From NCBI GenBank assembly GCA_024509875.1, contig JAMPIV010012220.1, positions 1-64,000 of the forward strand: a DNA stretch of 64,000 bases, given 5' to 3'. The stretch comes from Oreohelix idahoensis. Taxonomy: Eukaryota; Mollusca; Gastropoda; Stylommatophora; Oreohelicidae. The translations under genes and the position numbers were made by a program. This document shows positions 46,435-57,830 of the stretch, in pieces; position 1 is the stretch's first letter, and every line of letters starts with the position of its first letter. The notes beneath the pieces were generated by a model. The model was not told the DNA's origin and searched no databases. It saw only the letters and a list, made by a program, of their open reading frames with translations.

Positions 46435-47200
46435 TTGTTCAACACAAATGTAGCAGGCTTGTTATATGGCACTGAAACATATAGAACAACAAAAAAATAC
46501 AAGAACCACAAAGTTACAGACATTCATAAATGGGTGCTTGCGTAGAAAATGGTACAACAAGATCAGGAACTGATGACAAAAACCAGTAAAGGGGCAGTGT
46601 GATAAGATGTGAAGGGAGGTACTATATAGAAAAAGGAACACTATATACCCAAATTATAACCCATATGAGGTTGAACCGGGGTATCCCATGCATAGAATAA
46701 AATCCAATGGTTTGTGCAAGGTCCTAAAATCAGCAACAACAACAACATGTGAAGGGATGATGGCGATGGACAGCACACACCAAGAGGAAACCGGATGACA
46801 GCATTACAAGGCAATCCTTATTCTTGAGTCTCTAGGGTAAGGGGGGTAACGGGAGAGTGGGGAATGCATGGATACTTTTATTTTATTATTAAGGCGTTTA
46901 CTACTTTTGTTTGTAACATGCCCCCCTTCAACCATCTACTCTATAAACCGAGCTGATGGTTATATTAGGACGTTTTATCCATTGTAACATTTTCTTGTTT
47001 GTATTTATTTTGTGCTCTATGCTGTATTATGTCTCTCGTAGGTATTATTACAGTTTCCCAGATAAATACATGGAGAAGAAAACTGGATACAGAAAGAAAA
47101 GAGATAAGGAAGACATTGAAAGAGACACGGCATGACGGAGGACTGGGCATGAGTTTGTTGAAGGACTATGCTCCATCGGAAGCTTGACGGTAATGATAAT
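46435..47200 (+). pseudogene. Decayed LINE C-terminal region
   Basis: The + strand reads LLYGTETYRTTKKYKN near 46450-46510, typical of the post-RT region of RTE-like LINEs, and NTWRRKLDTERKEIRKTL near 47065-47130, typical of the extreme C-terminus. Stops and frame changes are frequent in between. It belongs to or near the LINE-3 family. Confidence 0.65.
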
Positions 47201-49200
47201 GACCATAACAGTTATTCAGATAAAATAGTTGGCACATATCAGGACTCGGCGCTATTGTTTGAAAATCGTACTAGGATACAGTGATCAGGGTGGCTGGGCT
47301 ATAAGGGTCATTGGCTTCTAACCACCCATCCAACATAGATGAAGGCTAGGAGAGAGTGGGCCCCCTACTGTCTTGGGTCCTAGGACTCTGCCCGATTGTC
47401 TCTCCGACCCCTCAGTCCGCCCCTGCTAGAATGAACGAACGGTTCATGCCAAGTTGGCAAGGGTAGGTCCTCTAGGCCACATTCCTTGCCTGAATCCTAT
47501 CCTAGGTTAACGAACGAACGAAATCTTTATTTCATCAGGGTAAAGAAATAGGCATAATTGCCTTTTTACATTTCTGTCTTGCAATACAATTTTCAGCGTT
47601 TTACAAATTAAAATTAAAATATTAACAACTTCAGACAGGATTAATTAATATTATCTTCACAATCAGAAACTGAGCATACACAAATACATTTACTCATAGT
47701 CATTCGCGCACAGAGAGAGAGGGATAGAGAGAGAGGTCAAGCAATAAAGCTACTTAATATAAAAAATTCAATTTAAAATTGAAAATATTACAATGACAGT
47801 TAAATGCTCGTGGATGATCAATGATCAAGCCCAGGTTAGGTTTTTGTAGCGATGTAAGTGGGACAGCTGCATATATAGGTAGACACAGGGCCGGCCGTAG
47901 GGATTTTTCAAAGTGGTACGAGGTCTAGTGATAGCAGACCCACACCCCCCTTCCCCCCGCCCCCAAATCCGGACCGTACTGTATTATACTCTATTGAGAC
48001 TATTTCACGCTACTAAGTTGGATCACACTGTAATCTCCGCAAGGGATGTTCACAGTAAGCACGTTTGGATTGGTTTGGTTTTAAGGACAATCTTCATTAC
48101 ACACGGACAACTCCATCAGTGCTCCGATCTCCTCCCTTAGATCACACAAGGCGGATCTCAGCACAGTGCACAAACTCCGCAGCACCGGCGAGAATCTCAG
48201 TGTGTGTATATAGGAATCACACATTCTATAAATATATTTGGTGGGTAGTGTCGTGTTTTGGTCTGTCTTACACCACGGTCATATTTACCGCTCACAATAA
48301 TAGGATAAAACGGGCCGATATAACAGCCAATGAGAACGCTCCTTTTTCTGGTGTGTATAAGGAAACCTTTTATGCTTAAACATAGAGGCCTATTTTGTGT
48401 AAGTGACAATATGAAGATATTTAAATTCTTAAAGACTAAAGATATTTAAACGAAAAGATATAGCTAGTTTAACAACGGGGATATTCTTTAAGAGGTATGT
48501 GTAAAGACTTCCTCGAATAGTATGTTATTCTAAGAGAAAAATCATTTTAAGTGACATTTATACCTCAGGGTAGTCCCCAATATAGTTAGTTAAAGGCTGC
48601 ATAGATTTAAATGCATTTTGCTAACTAAACAAATTTTAGATAGACTGATAGAGGTAAATTACCAGTATGATACTAACTTTAAATGATTAAAATCGGTCCA
48701 CTATTAAGAGAGATAATAGATCTTAAAATTCCTGCACATTGAACGCGAAGGCAAAAAGACGCATTGGTTTGAGATTCTCAACACCGCTTTTACCCCTTCC
48801 ATTCGCGAGGTACGATGCGATACTATATAAGACCTTGAACTTGGCTGAATTGAGGCCACAAAATTTTCAAATACTGCGCCGTGCCAAAACTAGGCAAAGC
48901 CCCTATTTAAAAAAAGAAAAATTTCCAATATGAGTGTATATTCAGGACAAGAGACAGAAAATGTTGGGGGAGTTGTTACACACCAACCTTGGATGTTGAG
49001 ATGATGACGCTCGATGTGATTCGATCTTGTGGTCTTGGAGAGAAAGAGAGAGAGATTGGTTTTATGTGGAAATAGTTAGCATGCGATGAACGTCACATTT
49101 GTAACTTGCCTATTTTATTGACACACATACAGATTCCTACACAAACGCACTTCGTGGCTATAATGTATGTATGTACAGTATATGTGAGAGACAAGAGATT
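47201..49200. other. MED15: Non-coding intron sequence
   Basis: No gene is recognised. A probable LINE tail at 47506-47700 is listed separately. A run of CCCC-rich sequence lies near 47943-47962. Confidence 0.5.
47506..47700 (-). repeat. Probable LINE 3' tail with (CGAA)n
   Basis: The - strand ends CCCTGATGAAATAAAGATTT followed by (CGTT)n, a polyadenylation-like AATAAA and a microsatellite end as in CR1- or L2-like LINEs. The upstream limit is not clear. Confidence 0.5.
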
Positions 49201-49224
49201 GGGTGTACCAGACCAACATATTCA

Positions 49225-49440
49225 TTCATTCATTACCCCAGCTCCCTGTGTCGCATATACCTTTGACAAACTGCTTAGGCCTTGAACAAACTGGTGCCCC
49301 GTCTTTTTGTCCAGTGCCATCAGCTCAAGGTCTTTCTCATCTCTTTCATTTCTCTCTCCAGTTCTCCTTCCCGTGCGTTTCCCGTGATCCTTCTACATCT
49401 CTTCTTACCCTGGGGTTTCCAGACTGCCTTGGAGGCATGG
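49225..49440 (-). repeat. LINE-3 3' end, copy 4
   Basis: The - strand encodes GELEREMKEMRKTL and related sequence matching the RRELE...WYELVEGL C-terminus of copy 1. Frames are broken. The 65-bp minisatellite starts just beyond it. Confidence 0.62.
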
Positions 49441-49465
49441 GACTGGCTGCCCCGTGCTAAAGAAA

Positions 49466-50183
49466 TGTAAAGCCACAAAATCTTTAGCAACCATATGGGA
49501 ACGTAAAACCGTGTAAGGAGAAACAAGAAACGTAAAGCCACAAAATCTTTAGCAACCATATGGGAATGTAAAATCGTGTAAGGAGAAACAAGAAACGTAA
49601 AGCCACAAAATCTTTAGCAACCATATGGGAATGTAAAATCGTGTAAGGAGAAACAAGAAACGTAAAGCCACAAAATCTTTAGCAACCATATGGGAACGTA
49701 AAATCGTGTAAGGAGAAACAAGAAATGTAAAGCCACAAAATCTTTAGCAACCATATGGGAACGTAAAATCGTGTAAGGAGAAACAAGAAACGTAAAGCCA
49801 CAAAATCTTTAGCAACCATATGGGAATGTAAAATCGTGTAAGGAGAAACAAGAAACGTAAAGCCACAAAATCTTTAGCAACCATATGGGAACGTAAAATC
49901 ATGTAAGGAGAAACAAGAAACGTAAAGCCACAAAATCTTTAGCAACCATATGGGAATGTAAAATCGTGTAAGGAGAAACAAGAAACGTAAAGCCACAAAA
50001 TCTTAAGCAACCATATGGGAACGTAAAATCGTGTAAGGAGAAACAAGAAACGTAAAGCCACAAAATCTTTAGCAACCATATGGGAACGTAAAATCGTGTA
50101 AGGAGAAACAAGAAACGTAAAGCCACAAAATCTTTAGCTACCATATGGGAACGTAAAATCATGTAAGGAGAAACAAGAAACGT
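49466..50183. repeat. 65-bp minisatellite, 11 units
   Basis: Head-to-tail units beginning CGTAAAGCCACAAAATC start at 49466, 49531, 49596 and so on, differing at only a few positions (GGAATG/GGAACG, ATCGTG/ATCATG). Open frames through it are a by-product. The absence of unique spacers excludes a CRISPR array. Confidence 0.97.
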
Positions 50184-50779
50184 TAAAAAAAATAGTAATA
50201 ATATTAAAAATATCCACAGCTTTTCGTGTTTTGGTCAAGATTTACCGGGGCTCCCTGATAAAAAGCGGGACTGTCCCGGGAAAACCGGGACTAACGGGAG
50301 CCCTGCTGTATACACACGCACTTTCAACATGCAAAAAGCACACGCCAGGTCAGGAAAAAAATATTATCGTAATCAGTGACTGCCTATTGATTTTGTATAC
50401 TGTAGCTAAGGTGGGGACAAATGAGAGAGAGGAGAGAGTGGGTGTGTGTGGGAGATAGAGAGAGACCACAGGGAGGGGCAGGAATTAAATTTATTACTAT
50501 TTCACGCAATTAGTTTATTTAGCGTTATTATTGTCATGGCTGGCCCGCTGGCTTGTATGATGGCTGGGCTCGGTATGGTGGGGTCACATTTCAGTTTCGA
50601 GTTTCCCAGTCTTTCCAGCCGAGCCAATCTTTGAACGTTCTGCAGCAGACTTGGGCCGTTGGCAATGGACTGGAATACATGTGATGTTCTTGTTGGATGT
50701 AGTAGTTGTTGGCTTATTTGCAGAATTAATAATTCATCTGTTTCTTGTGGGTTTTTTTTAAAAATTGATGTAGTTTGTA

Positions 50780-51290
50780 ATAGAATAGCTCAGGCAAAAA
50801 TAGCATTCTATAAAATGAAGAGTATTTTATGCAACAATTCTTTGGCAATGGAAGTAAGAAAGAGATCTTCAGTGTTATATAGAACCAATTCTGACATATG
50901 GGAGTGAGTCATGGACAATTAGTAAACAAGCAGGGAAGGCACTAGAGGCCACAGAGATGTGGTTTTACAGAAGAATGTTAAAAATACCATGGACAGCCAA
51001 AAAGAGTAATGAGGATGTCCTGAAAGAGGCCAATGCGCAAAGGAAACTTATTTCACAAGTTAGAAAGAAGCAATCCACTTTTTTAGGGCATGTTATGAGA
51101 AGAGGAAAACTGGAATATATCATAACAACAGGTAAGATTGAAGGAAAAACAGATAGAGGAAGACAAAGAGAACAAATACTGGACAGTTTGACATCATGGC
51201 ATGGAAAGAACTCAACAACAGAATTGAGAAATTGTACTGTAGACAAGAAGTTGTGGAGAGGCATGCCACTAGGCATGGTATTTGAAGAAG
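50780..51290 (+). pseudogene. LINE-4 ORF2 C-terminal region, 5'-truncated
   Basis: The + strand carries ALEATEMWFYRRMLKIPW, STFLGHVMRRGKLEYI, GKIEGKTDRGRQREQIL and LWRGM, the conserved C-terminal region of non-LTR retrotransposon proteins. The part from 50957 is open for 147 residues, but the last forty are outside the LINE. RT and endonuclease are missing. Confidence 0.78.
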
Positions 51291-51369
51291 TTTTTATAGA
51301 TCACTTTCTTATCTTGTGTGGTTTATTGATTCCACTGGCAATTAAGTTTGTCCTGCTGTGTGAAGTTCC

Positions 51370-51690
51370 TGGGGTCTCTGAAGAGACAAAGAATGAATAG
51401 GACTATGCAGCCTCAGGCAACAAATATGAGGTTGTGTAAGAGGCTGGCAACCTTATCATGTAGAACAAACTGCCACCGAAACCACCGCCGGTTTAATCAT
51501 GTGACTGCTTGGTGCTAGCTTCCTCCTAGGGAACCGGCTGCAGTGGTAGCACCATGCTGTGTAAGGAGTGCACAAAAGTGATGATTTAGTTCCTAGGGGT
51601 CTCTGAGGAGACAGGAAGAGCAGAACTACTGCACACTCTCAGGCATGATGTACAAGCTGACTAATATGACGTTATACAGGGGCTGTCTTG
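51370..51690 (+). repeat. Two-unit imperfect tandem repeat of about 220 bp
   Basis: GTTCCTGGGGTCTCTGAAGAGAC at 51364 returns as GTTCCTAGGGGTCTCTGAGGAGAC at 51591, followed by related CTCAGGCA text each time. No gene. Confidence 0.6.
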
Positions 51691-52100
51691 AGCATCCATA
51701 CATTGAGCATCCATTCATTGAGCATCCATACATTGAGCATCCATACACTGAGCATCCATACATTGAGCATCCATACATTGAGCATCCATACATTGAGCAT
51801 CCATTCATTGAGCATCTATACATTGAGCGTCTATACATTGAGCATCCATTCATTGAGCGTCTATACATTGAGCATCCATACACTGAGCATCCATACATTG
51901 AGCATCCATACATTGAGCATCCATACATTGAGCATCCATACATTGAGCATCCATGCATTGAGCATCTATGCATTGAGGATCTATGCATTGAGGATCCATG
52001 CATTGAGCATCCATACATTGAGCATCCAGACATTGAGCATCCAGACATTGAGCATCTATACATTGAGCATCTACACATTGAGGATCCATGCATTGAGCAG
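51687..52100 (+). repeat. 15-bp minisatellite, left part
   Basis: About 27 units of GAGCATCCATACATT with point variants (CTATAC, CCATTC, CACTG). The array continues at 55424-55516 after RTE1-C. As 15 is divisible by three, five-residue peptide repeats appear in several frames on both strands. Confidence 0.97.
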
Positions 52101-55100
52101 TCACCGGTGTCAATACCTTGTCGAGGTATGGCGGCTTGCGTACCCTAATTACCCCCAGAGCTATGCCAGCGGGAGTTTTACTCCTGGAAGGTTCTACCAA
52201 GCTGGACAGGTTTGCATGGGCAGGGGTCAGACTAAAGCAGACACCCTGGTCCTCCAGGTTGGGGGTTTTAGCATAGGGCTGACACCCCTGTCTATGTAAA
52301 AAGAAAATTGAAGTTACGGAAACAACAACGAATAAACAAACTTTGCTGCGGGACGGACATCCGGAGTCTGAGGCTCATATGACTGTCAGTGGTGAAAGCT
52401 GAAAGGAAGCCACTGACATGAGAATGGACGTCCTGACTGCAAAACATGATACAAAAATAGGATTTTGGAATGTCAGGACAATGAATGAGACGGGTAAACT
52501 AAAACAGGTCACGGCAGAAATGAGAAACCATAGGTTACACATTCTAGGGATAAGCGAGAGCAGATGTACAGGGGCAGGAAAAGTTAAAACAGCAACAGGA
52601 GAAACAGTACTTTACTCCGGAAGAGAGGATGGACAGCACAATGAAGGTGTAGCCATTATTCTACAGAAAGGAATAGAAAGGACATTACTGGAATAGAAAC
52701 CCATCAACAACAGACTGATAAGATTAAGATTGAGAGGTAGATTCACCAATACTACAATAATACAATGCTACGCACCAACGAATGACAGCGATGAAGAGGT
52801 CAAGGATGAATTCTATCAACAACTGCAGAAAGAAATGGAAGACACACCTAGATATGATCTTATTATAGTAATGGGAGACCTCAATGCGAAAGTTGGTACA
52901 CACAATACATATAATGAAAGAGTAAAGGGGAAATGCGGCAGCGGAACAGCAAACGAAAATGGGGATAAATTAATAAGTTTCTGTAGTATTAACAACCTGG
53001 TCATTGGAGGAACACTTTTCCCACATAAAGAAATTCACAAATTAATATGGGAATCACCAAATGGTCGGGACAGAAACCAGATAGACCACATCATGATTAA
53101 CGGTAGATGGAGACATGCATTACAAGATGTGAAGGTAAGAAGAGGTGCAGATGTGGGAAGTGATCACCATTTAGTAGTAGCAAAACTGAAAGTGAAACTA
53201 AGAAGGGCTGGACCAACTGTAACTACACAGAAAAGGTATGACATCAGCAAATTGAAGGACCCCCTTACCAGAAAAGCTTTTGCGGCTGACATAAAGAAAC
53301 AATATCAATTTGCCAAAAGTCAGGAAAAGACATTGACTGATGATACAGACCAGAAATTCAACACCATTTCAACAATATATAAGGAAAGCGAAAGCAGCAA
53401 ATCATGCTTGGGATTCCAGGAAAGGAAGAAGCAATGCTGGATAACACCAGAAACATTAAACATCATAACACTGAGAAAGGAAATGAAAAGAAAGAAAACA
53501 GAAGCGAAGTCCCCCAGGTTAAAGCAACTATATAGCGAACAGTACAGTCAGCTGGACAAGGAAGTTAAATGCCAAACCCAAGCCAACAAAAGAAATTTCC
53601 TAGAAGATCTTGCAAGACAGGCAGAAGAGGCAGCACTGAGAAATGAACAAAGCACAGTATACAAAATAACTAAATTCATCAGCGGAAAACGAGGTGCAAA
53701 CAATATTACATTAGTAAGAGATAAGCAAGGAAATCTCATCACGACAGCAGAGGGACAGGAAACAAGATGGGCAGAGCACTTCAGAGAAACTCTGAACAAG
53801 GAACCACCAGAGACACAATTGAATGTTCCTGAGGCTGAAAACGATCTAGATGTAAATACAGACATTCCACGAAAAGAAGAAATCATCACAGCAATCAAAG
53901 GGTTAAAGAACGGAAAAGCTCCTGGCCATGATAACTTAAATGCAGAGCTATTTAAGACAGACCCTGAGCTAGAAGCAGAACTATTAGAACCACTATTTGC
54001 ACAAGTCTGGAAAACGGGGACAACACCATCAGAGTGGAACAAAGGAATAATTGTCAAATTGCCCAAGAAGAGAGATCTTGCAGACTGCAATAATTGGAGA
54101 GGAATCACTCTTCTCTCAGTTCCCAGCAAAATACTAGGCAGGATAAATATACAGAGAATTTCAAAAGCAGTAGACCACAAACTGAGGAAAGAACAAGCAG
54201 GATTTAGAAAGAACAGAAGATGTGTAGATCATATATTCACTCTCAGGAACATTATAGAGCAGTGCTCAGAATGGCAAAGACAACTGTACATTAATTTCGT
54301 TGATTTTGAAAAGGCTTTTGACAGCATACATAGGGACAGTTTATGGAAAATACTGAGGGCTTATGGAATTCCAAGCTGCATAGTGTCAATCATAAAAAGC
54401 CTCTATGCCAACTTTACGTGTAGTGTTGGGCAAAGCAACCTAACCTTTGAGGTGAAGACAGGAGTACGACAGGGATGCCCCTTATCAACCACTCTATTTT
54501 TAACAGTCATAGACTGGGTGATGCACCAGACAACAGAGGGCAGTCCAAGAGGAATAAGATGGACTACATTTTCTACATTGGAAGATCTGGAATATGCAGA
54601 TGACATTGCACTACTAGCACATTCACATCAACACATCCAGGAAAAAACGAATAGACTTAATACGTTTAGCCAGCAGGTGGGCTTGAACATCAATTTAAAG
54701 AAGTCAGCGGTCATGACGACTCAATGTGAGCAACCCTGAGCCCATATCAGTAAGGAATCAGCAACTGGTACAGACAGACACCTTCAGATACCTAGGTTGC
54801 ATAGTAACACCAGACAGCAGGGCAGGCAAAGACATCAACATCAGAATGAATAAGGCAAGAACAGCCTTTTTTTTAGCCTAAACAACATCTGGAAGTCCTC
54901 TCAATACAGCACACGCACAAAATTAAGATTATATCAGAGCTGTGTGCTTTCTGTGCTTCTCTATGGTGCGGAGAGCTGGAGAGTTACAGAGAAGGAAATG
55001 TCGAAATTGTCCTCTTTTCACACAACATGCCTAAGAAAAATTCACAGAATCTTTTGGCTGAATACCATCACCAACCAAGATCTGCTTACTCAGAGCAAGC

Positions 55101-55423
55101 AAGAGGACATGCACACCATCATAGCTGGCAGACACTGAGCTGGGTTGGCCATGTCCTCAGAAGAGACCCCGATGCCATCACAAGAACAGCTATGCTTTGG
55201 ACCCCTGAAGGAAAACAAAAGAGAGGCCGACCAAAAACAACCTGGCGGAGGACTGTGGAGGCTGAGATGCAAAGAATGAACCAGAGTTGAGGCACTGTAT
55301 GAAGGATGGCCGCCGACCGAGCAAAGTGGAATCAATTTGTTGTTGCCCTACAAGACGCCACAAGGCGGGATGGCCACTGACTGCTTTGACGGTCGGCGGC
55401 TAAGGATCAAAGAAGAAAGAAGC
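52101..55423 (+). mobile_element. RTE1-C LINE, full length, inserted in the minisatellite
   Basis: The element runs from TCACCGGTGTCAATACC to a GATCAAAGAAGAAAGAAG tail, about 3.3 kb. Both flanks are the same 15-bp array. It is the least damaged RTE1 copy and gives the family reference. The 5' untranslated part is about 300 bp. Length and single ORF with endonuclease and RT fit RTE-like elements. A duplication cannot be measured because the target is repetitive. Confidence 0.93.
52400..55290 (+). pseudogene. RTE1-C endonuclease/reverse transcriptase ORF, few disabling changes
   Basis: Endonuclease: TKIGFWNVRTMNETGK, LHILGISESR, NEGVAIILQKGIE, TIIQCYAPTND, IVMGDLNAKVG, NQIDHIMINGRW and SDHHLVVAKL. 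RT: NNWRGITLLSVPSKILG, EQAGFRKNRRCVDHIF, INFVDFEKAFDSIHRDS, VRQGCPLSTTLFL and catalytic YADD near 54590. C-terminus: LLYGAESWRVTEKEM and LWTPEGKQKRGRPKTTW. The damage is a TAG at 52694-52696 where RTE1-A has TGG, a one-base insertion near 54719, a T-run shift near 54870 and a base loss near 55135. The longest open piece is 52730-54739 (669 residues). It would nick DNA and copy the RNA of the element by target-primed reverse transcription. Confidence 0.92.
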
Positions 55424-55516
55424 ATTGAGCATCCATACATTGAGCATCCATACATTGAGCATCCATACATTGAGTATCCAGACATTGAGCATCCATACAT
55501 TGAGCATCCATACATT
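55424..55516 (+). repeat. 15-bp minisatellite, right part
   Basis: About six units of the same GAGCATCCATACATT repeat as 51687-52100, displaced by RTE1-C. Confidence 0.96.
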
Positions 55517-55552
55517 AATTTTAATTAATATTATGTTTTCTTAGTCATGGAG

Positions 55553-55618
55553 AGTAATGTTTTATTATTATTACTAGCAATAGCCCGTCATTGCTAGTAA
55601 TAATAATAAAATGTTACT
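55553..55618. repeat. AT-rich hairpin, 29-bp arms
   Basis: Arms AGTAATGTTTTATTATTATT... and its reverse complement face each other around an eight-base loop AGCCCGTC, with two mismatched pairs. It could extrude as a cruciform. It abuts an RTE1 tail fragment. Confidence 0.85.
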
Positions 55619-55745
55619 CTTCTTTCTTTGATCCATAACCACCAACCGTCAAAGCAGTCAGCGGCCATCACGCCTGGTGGCGTCTTGTAGGGCAGCAACA
55701 AATTGATTCCACTTTGCTCGGTCGGCAGCCATCCTTCGTACAACA
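55619..55745 (-). repeat. RTE1 3' end fragment of about 127 bp
   Basis: The reverse complement matches the last 125 bp of RTE1 (GAAGGATGGC...GACCGAGCAAAG to the GGATCAAAGAA end). Upstream sequence is unrelated, so this is either a very short truncated insertion or the tail of a SINE with an RTE1-derived end. Confidence 0.75.
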
Positions 55746-56375
55746 TTTCGTGTGAAAGTGCTTGGATTGTTTTCAAAGAGTGTTCTCTGATAATAAGTGG
55801 TTTTAACAAAAACTTTCTAGTTTTCATGATTTGGGCATCGGGTGAGGGCTCATGCACACCAATATTTACGCACTTTTTCTTTGTCGAGCGCTACTAATTT
55901 TGTGAAAGAATAATTAAAAAAAACCCAAAGTATTTGTTTTATATAACACCCATGCCGGGCAAGTTGCACACCGTGCGTTGCGTACTTTTTTTTCTGGCGC
56001 GAGTTACTATTTTGAGTGAGACCGACCAACATAACATACATCTGTAATTATGTTAGTTGGGATTATTTCAGTTTACATTGGAGGTTTCATTGATATGTTT
56101 ATAAAGACTAATCAGAATAGATTTTGTGTTATATGTGGAGTTTTTAGAGCCTTATCATTGATGAGTTTGTATATCTTTATCATTGATGAGTTAGGATGGT
56201 CATACCAGGGATTCACCAAACTTACATGTTTCATGTTTTAATTAATATTATGTTTTCTTCATGGCTATTTAATTTTAAATGTTAAAGCTTTACCTGTAAT
56301 TTGAAACATGTAGTTACTTCATTGCTTCCTCTCTCTCTGTGTATGTTTGTGTGTGTTACATTGATAAATGCAATA

Positions 56376-56585
56376 CAGGTCCACATCTTTTTATCCCTGA
56401 ACACCCGAAAATCAAAATATTCTGACAGCTACTTTTGGGAAATTTTCAAACATGTTTTGGGCTATTTCGGGTGACTTTGGGCTACTTTTCGTATGGGATT
56501 TGGGTGACATCTGGAAACTGGAAAAAAATCTGGTTTCTGAAACACAGCTGTCTTCAATGATTTCGGATAAAAGCATGCAGACCTG
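56376..56585 (-). mobile_element. MITE with CAGGTC termini, copy 2
   Basis: A 210-bp element with CAGGTC and GACCTG ends flanked by TA (56374-56375 and 56586-56587). Its reverse complement aligns along its whole length with 37409-37608 and has the same spaced GCCCAAA-type internal motifs. Confidence 0.8.
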
Positions 56586-56621
56586 TATTAATATTAACTA
56601 CTTACTGTTGGAGCTTCCGAT

Positions 56622-56622
56622 T

Positions 56623-56681
<59 letters not shown>

Positions 56682-56682
56682 A

Positions 56683-56744
<62 letters not shown>
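56622..56744. repeat. (TA)n microsatellite, interrupted twice
   Basis: A long TA run with two phase changes near 56671 and 56689. Confidence 0.97.
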
Positions 56745-56748
<4 letters not shown>

Positions 56749-56941
56749 AAATAAAACGGTATTGAATCAGTTTTACAAATAAACAGTGCACAGGAAACAG
56801 GGGACGTTTCGGGATTTACCCTTCGTCAGCCACAGTTACAAACAGGCAACAAGGACAAGAAATATAGATTATAGACTACAAATACGTAATATATATAACC
56901 ACAGATGAAGAGCAATAATAAAGCAAAGAAACTACAAAACC

Positions 56942-57167
56942 TTACTTACTTACTTACTTAGTCGTTCCCCTTCTACCGTGAGGTGTAGAGGTTTGGAAGA
57001 GAGAGCGCCAGACTATCCTATTGGCTGTCTTCCTCCTGGCCTGGTTCCATTCTAGTCCTCGGTCCTTCAAAGATTGTCTAATGTTGTCTTCCCAGCAGAC
57101 TCTGGGTCGTCCTCGGGGTCTGGATCCTTGGCTCTTTGTTTCCCATGCTTGTCGTGGTAGCCGATCT
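56942..57167 (-). mobile_element. RTE2 3' end fragment, young
   Basis: The reverse complement matches 30548-30772 of RTE2 almost exactly, with a (TAAG)n tail. A perfect 12-bp duplication AACTACAAAACC flanks it (56930-56941 and 57168-57179). Confidence 0.93.
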
Positions 57168-57309
57168 AACTACAAAACCAAAAAAAATAAGAATTAATAA
57201 ATACAAGAAATTCAACAATCAACAAAAATCAAAAGAAGAAAATGGAATAAAAAGTCCTGCCATAAGACTCTCTGCTGAAAGAATCGGTCAAACAATGAAC
57301 AATTGTCTC

Positions 57310-57435
57310 AATGGTGTCCTACAGCGTTTAGAGCACTGGTCTCTTGCGGCAAAGGTGCAGGGTTCAAATCACAGTACCAACACGCTCTATTCTACCCAGC
57401 TGTAAATGGGTGCCTGACTCTGCTCTTTGAGTTAT
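57310..57435 (+). repeat. SINE-A, copy 4 (5' tRNA-like part)
   Basis: The head reads GCGTTTAGAGCACTGGTCTC with GCAGGGTTCAAATC as B box (57356-57369), strongly tRNA-like, followed by CCCAGCTGTAAATGGGTGCC as in the other copies. It is not a free-standing tRNA gene: no clean acceptor stem is formed and the SINE body follows. The 3' half is missing. Confidence 0.75.
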
Positions 57436-57830
57436 AATCTTATCGGTGATAAGTTTTTGTAGTTTTATCACTAATGAGTTTCTGTAGGATTATTAATGAT
57501 CATTTTATATAATCTTATCAGTGATGAGTTTGTATATATTTATCATTAAGGAGTTTCTGTAGATTTATTAATGATCAGTTTATATAATCTTATCAGTGAT
57601 GAGTTTGTATATCTTTATCATTAAGGTCTGTAGATTTATTAATGATCAGTTTATATAATCTTATCAGTGATGAGTTTGTATATATTTATCATTAAGGAGT
57701 TTCTGTAGATTTATTAATGATCAGTTTATATAATCTTATCAGTGATGAGTTTGTATATCTTTATCATTAAGGTCTGTAGATTTATTAATAATCAGTTTAT
57801 ATAATCTTATCAGTGATGAGTTTGTATATA
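57436..57830 (+). repeat. 75-bp tandem array, left part
   Basis: Units of 69-75 bp contain TTTATATAATCTTATCAGTG, ATGAGTTTGTATAT and CATTAAGGAGTTTCTGTAG; the six-base difference is loss of AGTTTC. The array is interrupted by a mariner and continues at 59006. Confidence 0.93.

Noticed and set aside
49443..50187. CRISPR-like array of regular repeats
   Set aside because: The units are contiguous with no unique spacers; it is a eukaryotic minisatellite.
51626..52299. Long pentapeptide-repeat proteins on both strands
   Set aside because: The 15-bp unit is divisible by three, so several frames stay open automatically; no start context or domain supports translation.
57310..57372. Free-standing tRNA gene
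   Set aside because: The A and B boxes are tRNA-like, but no complete acceptor stem forms and the SINE-A body follows, as in the other copies.
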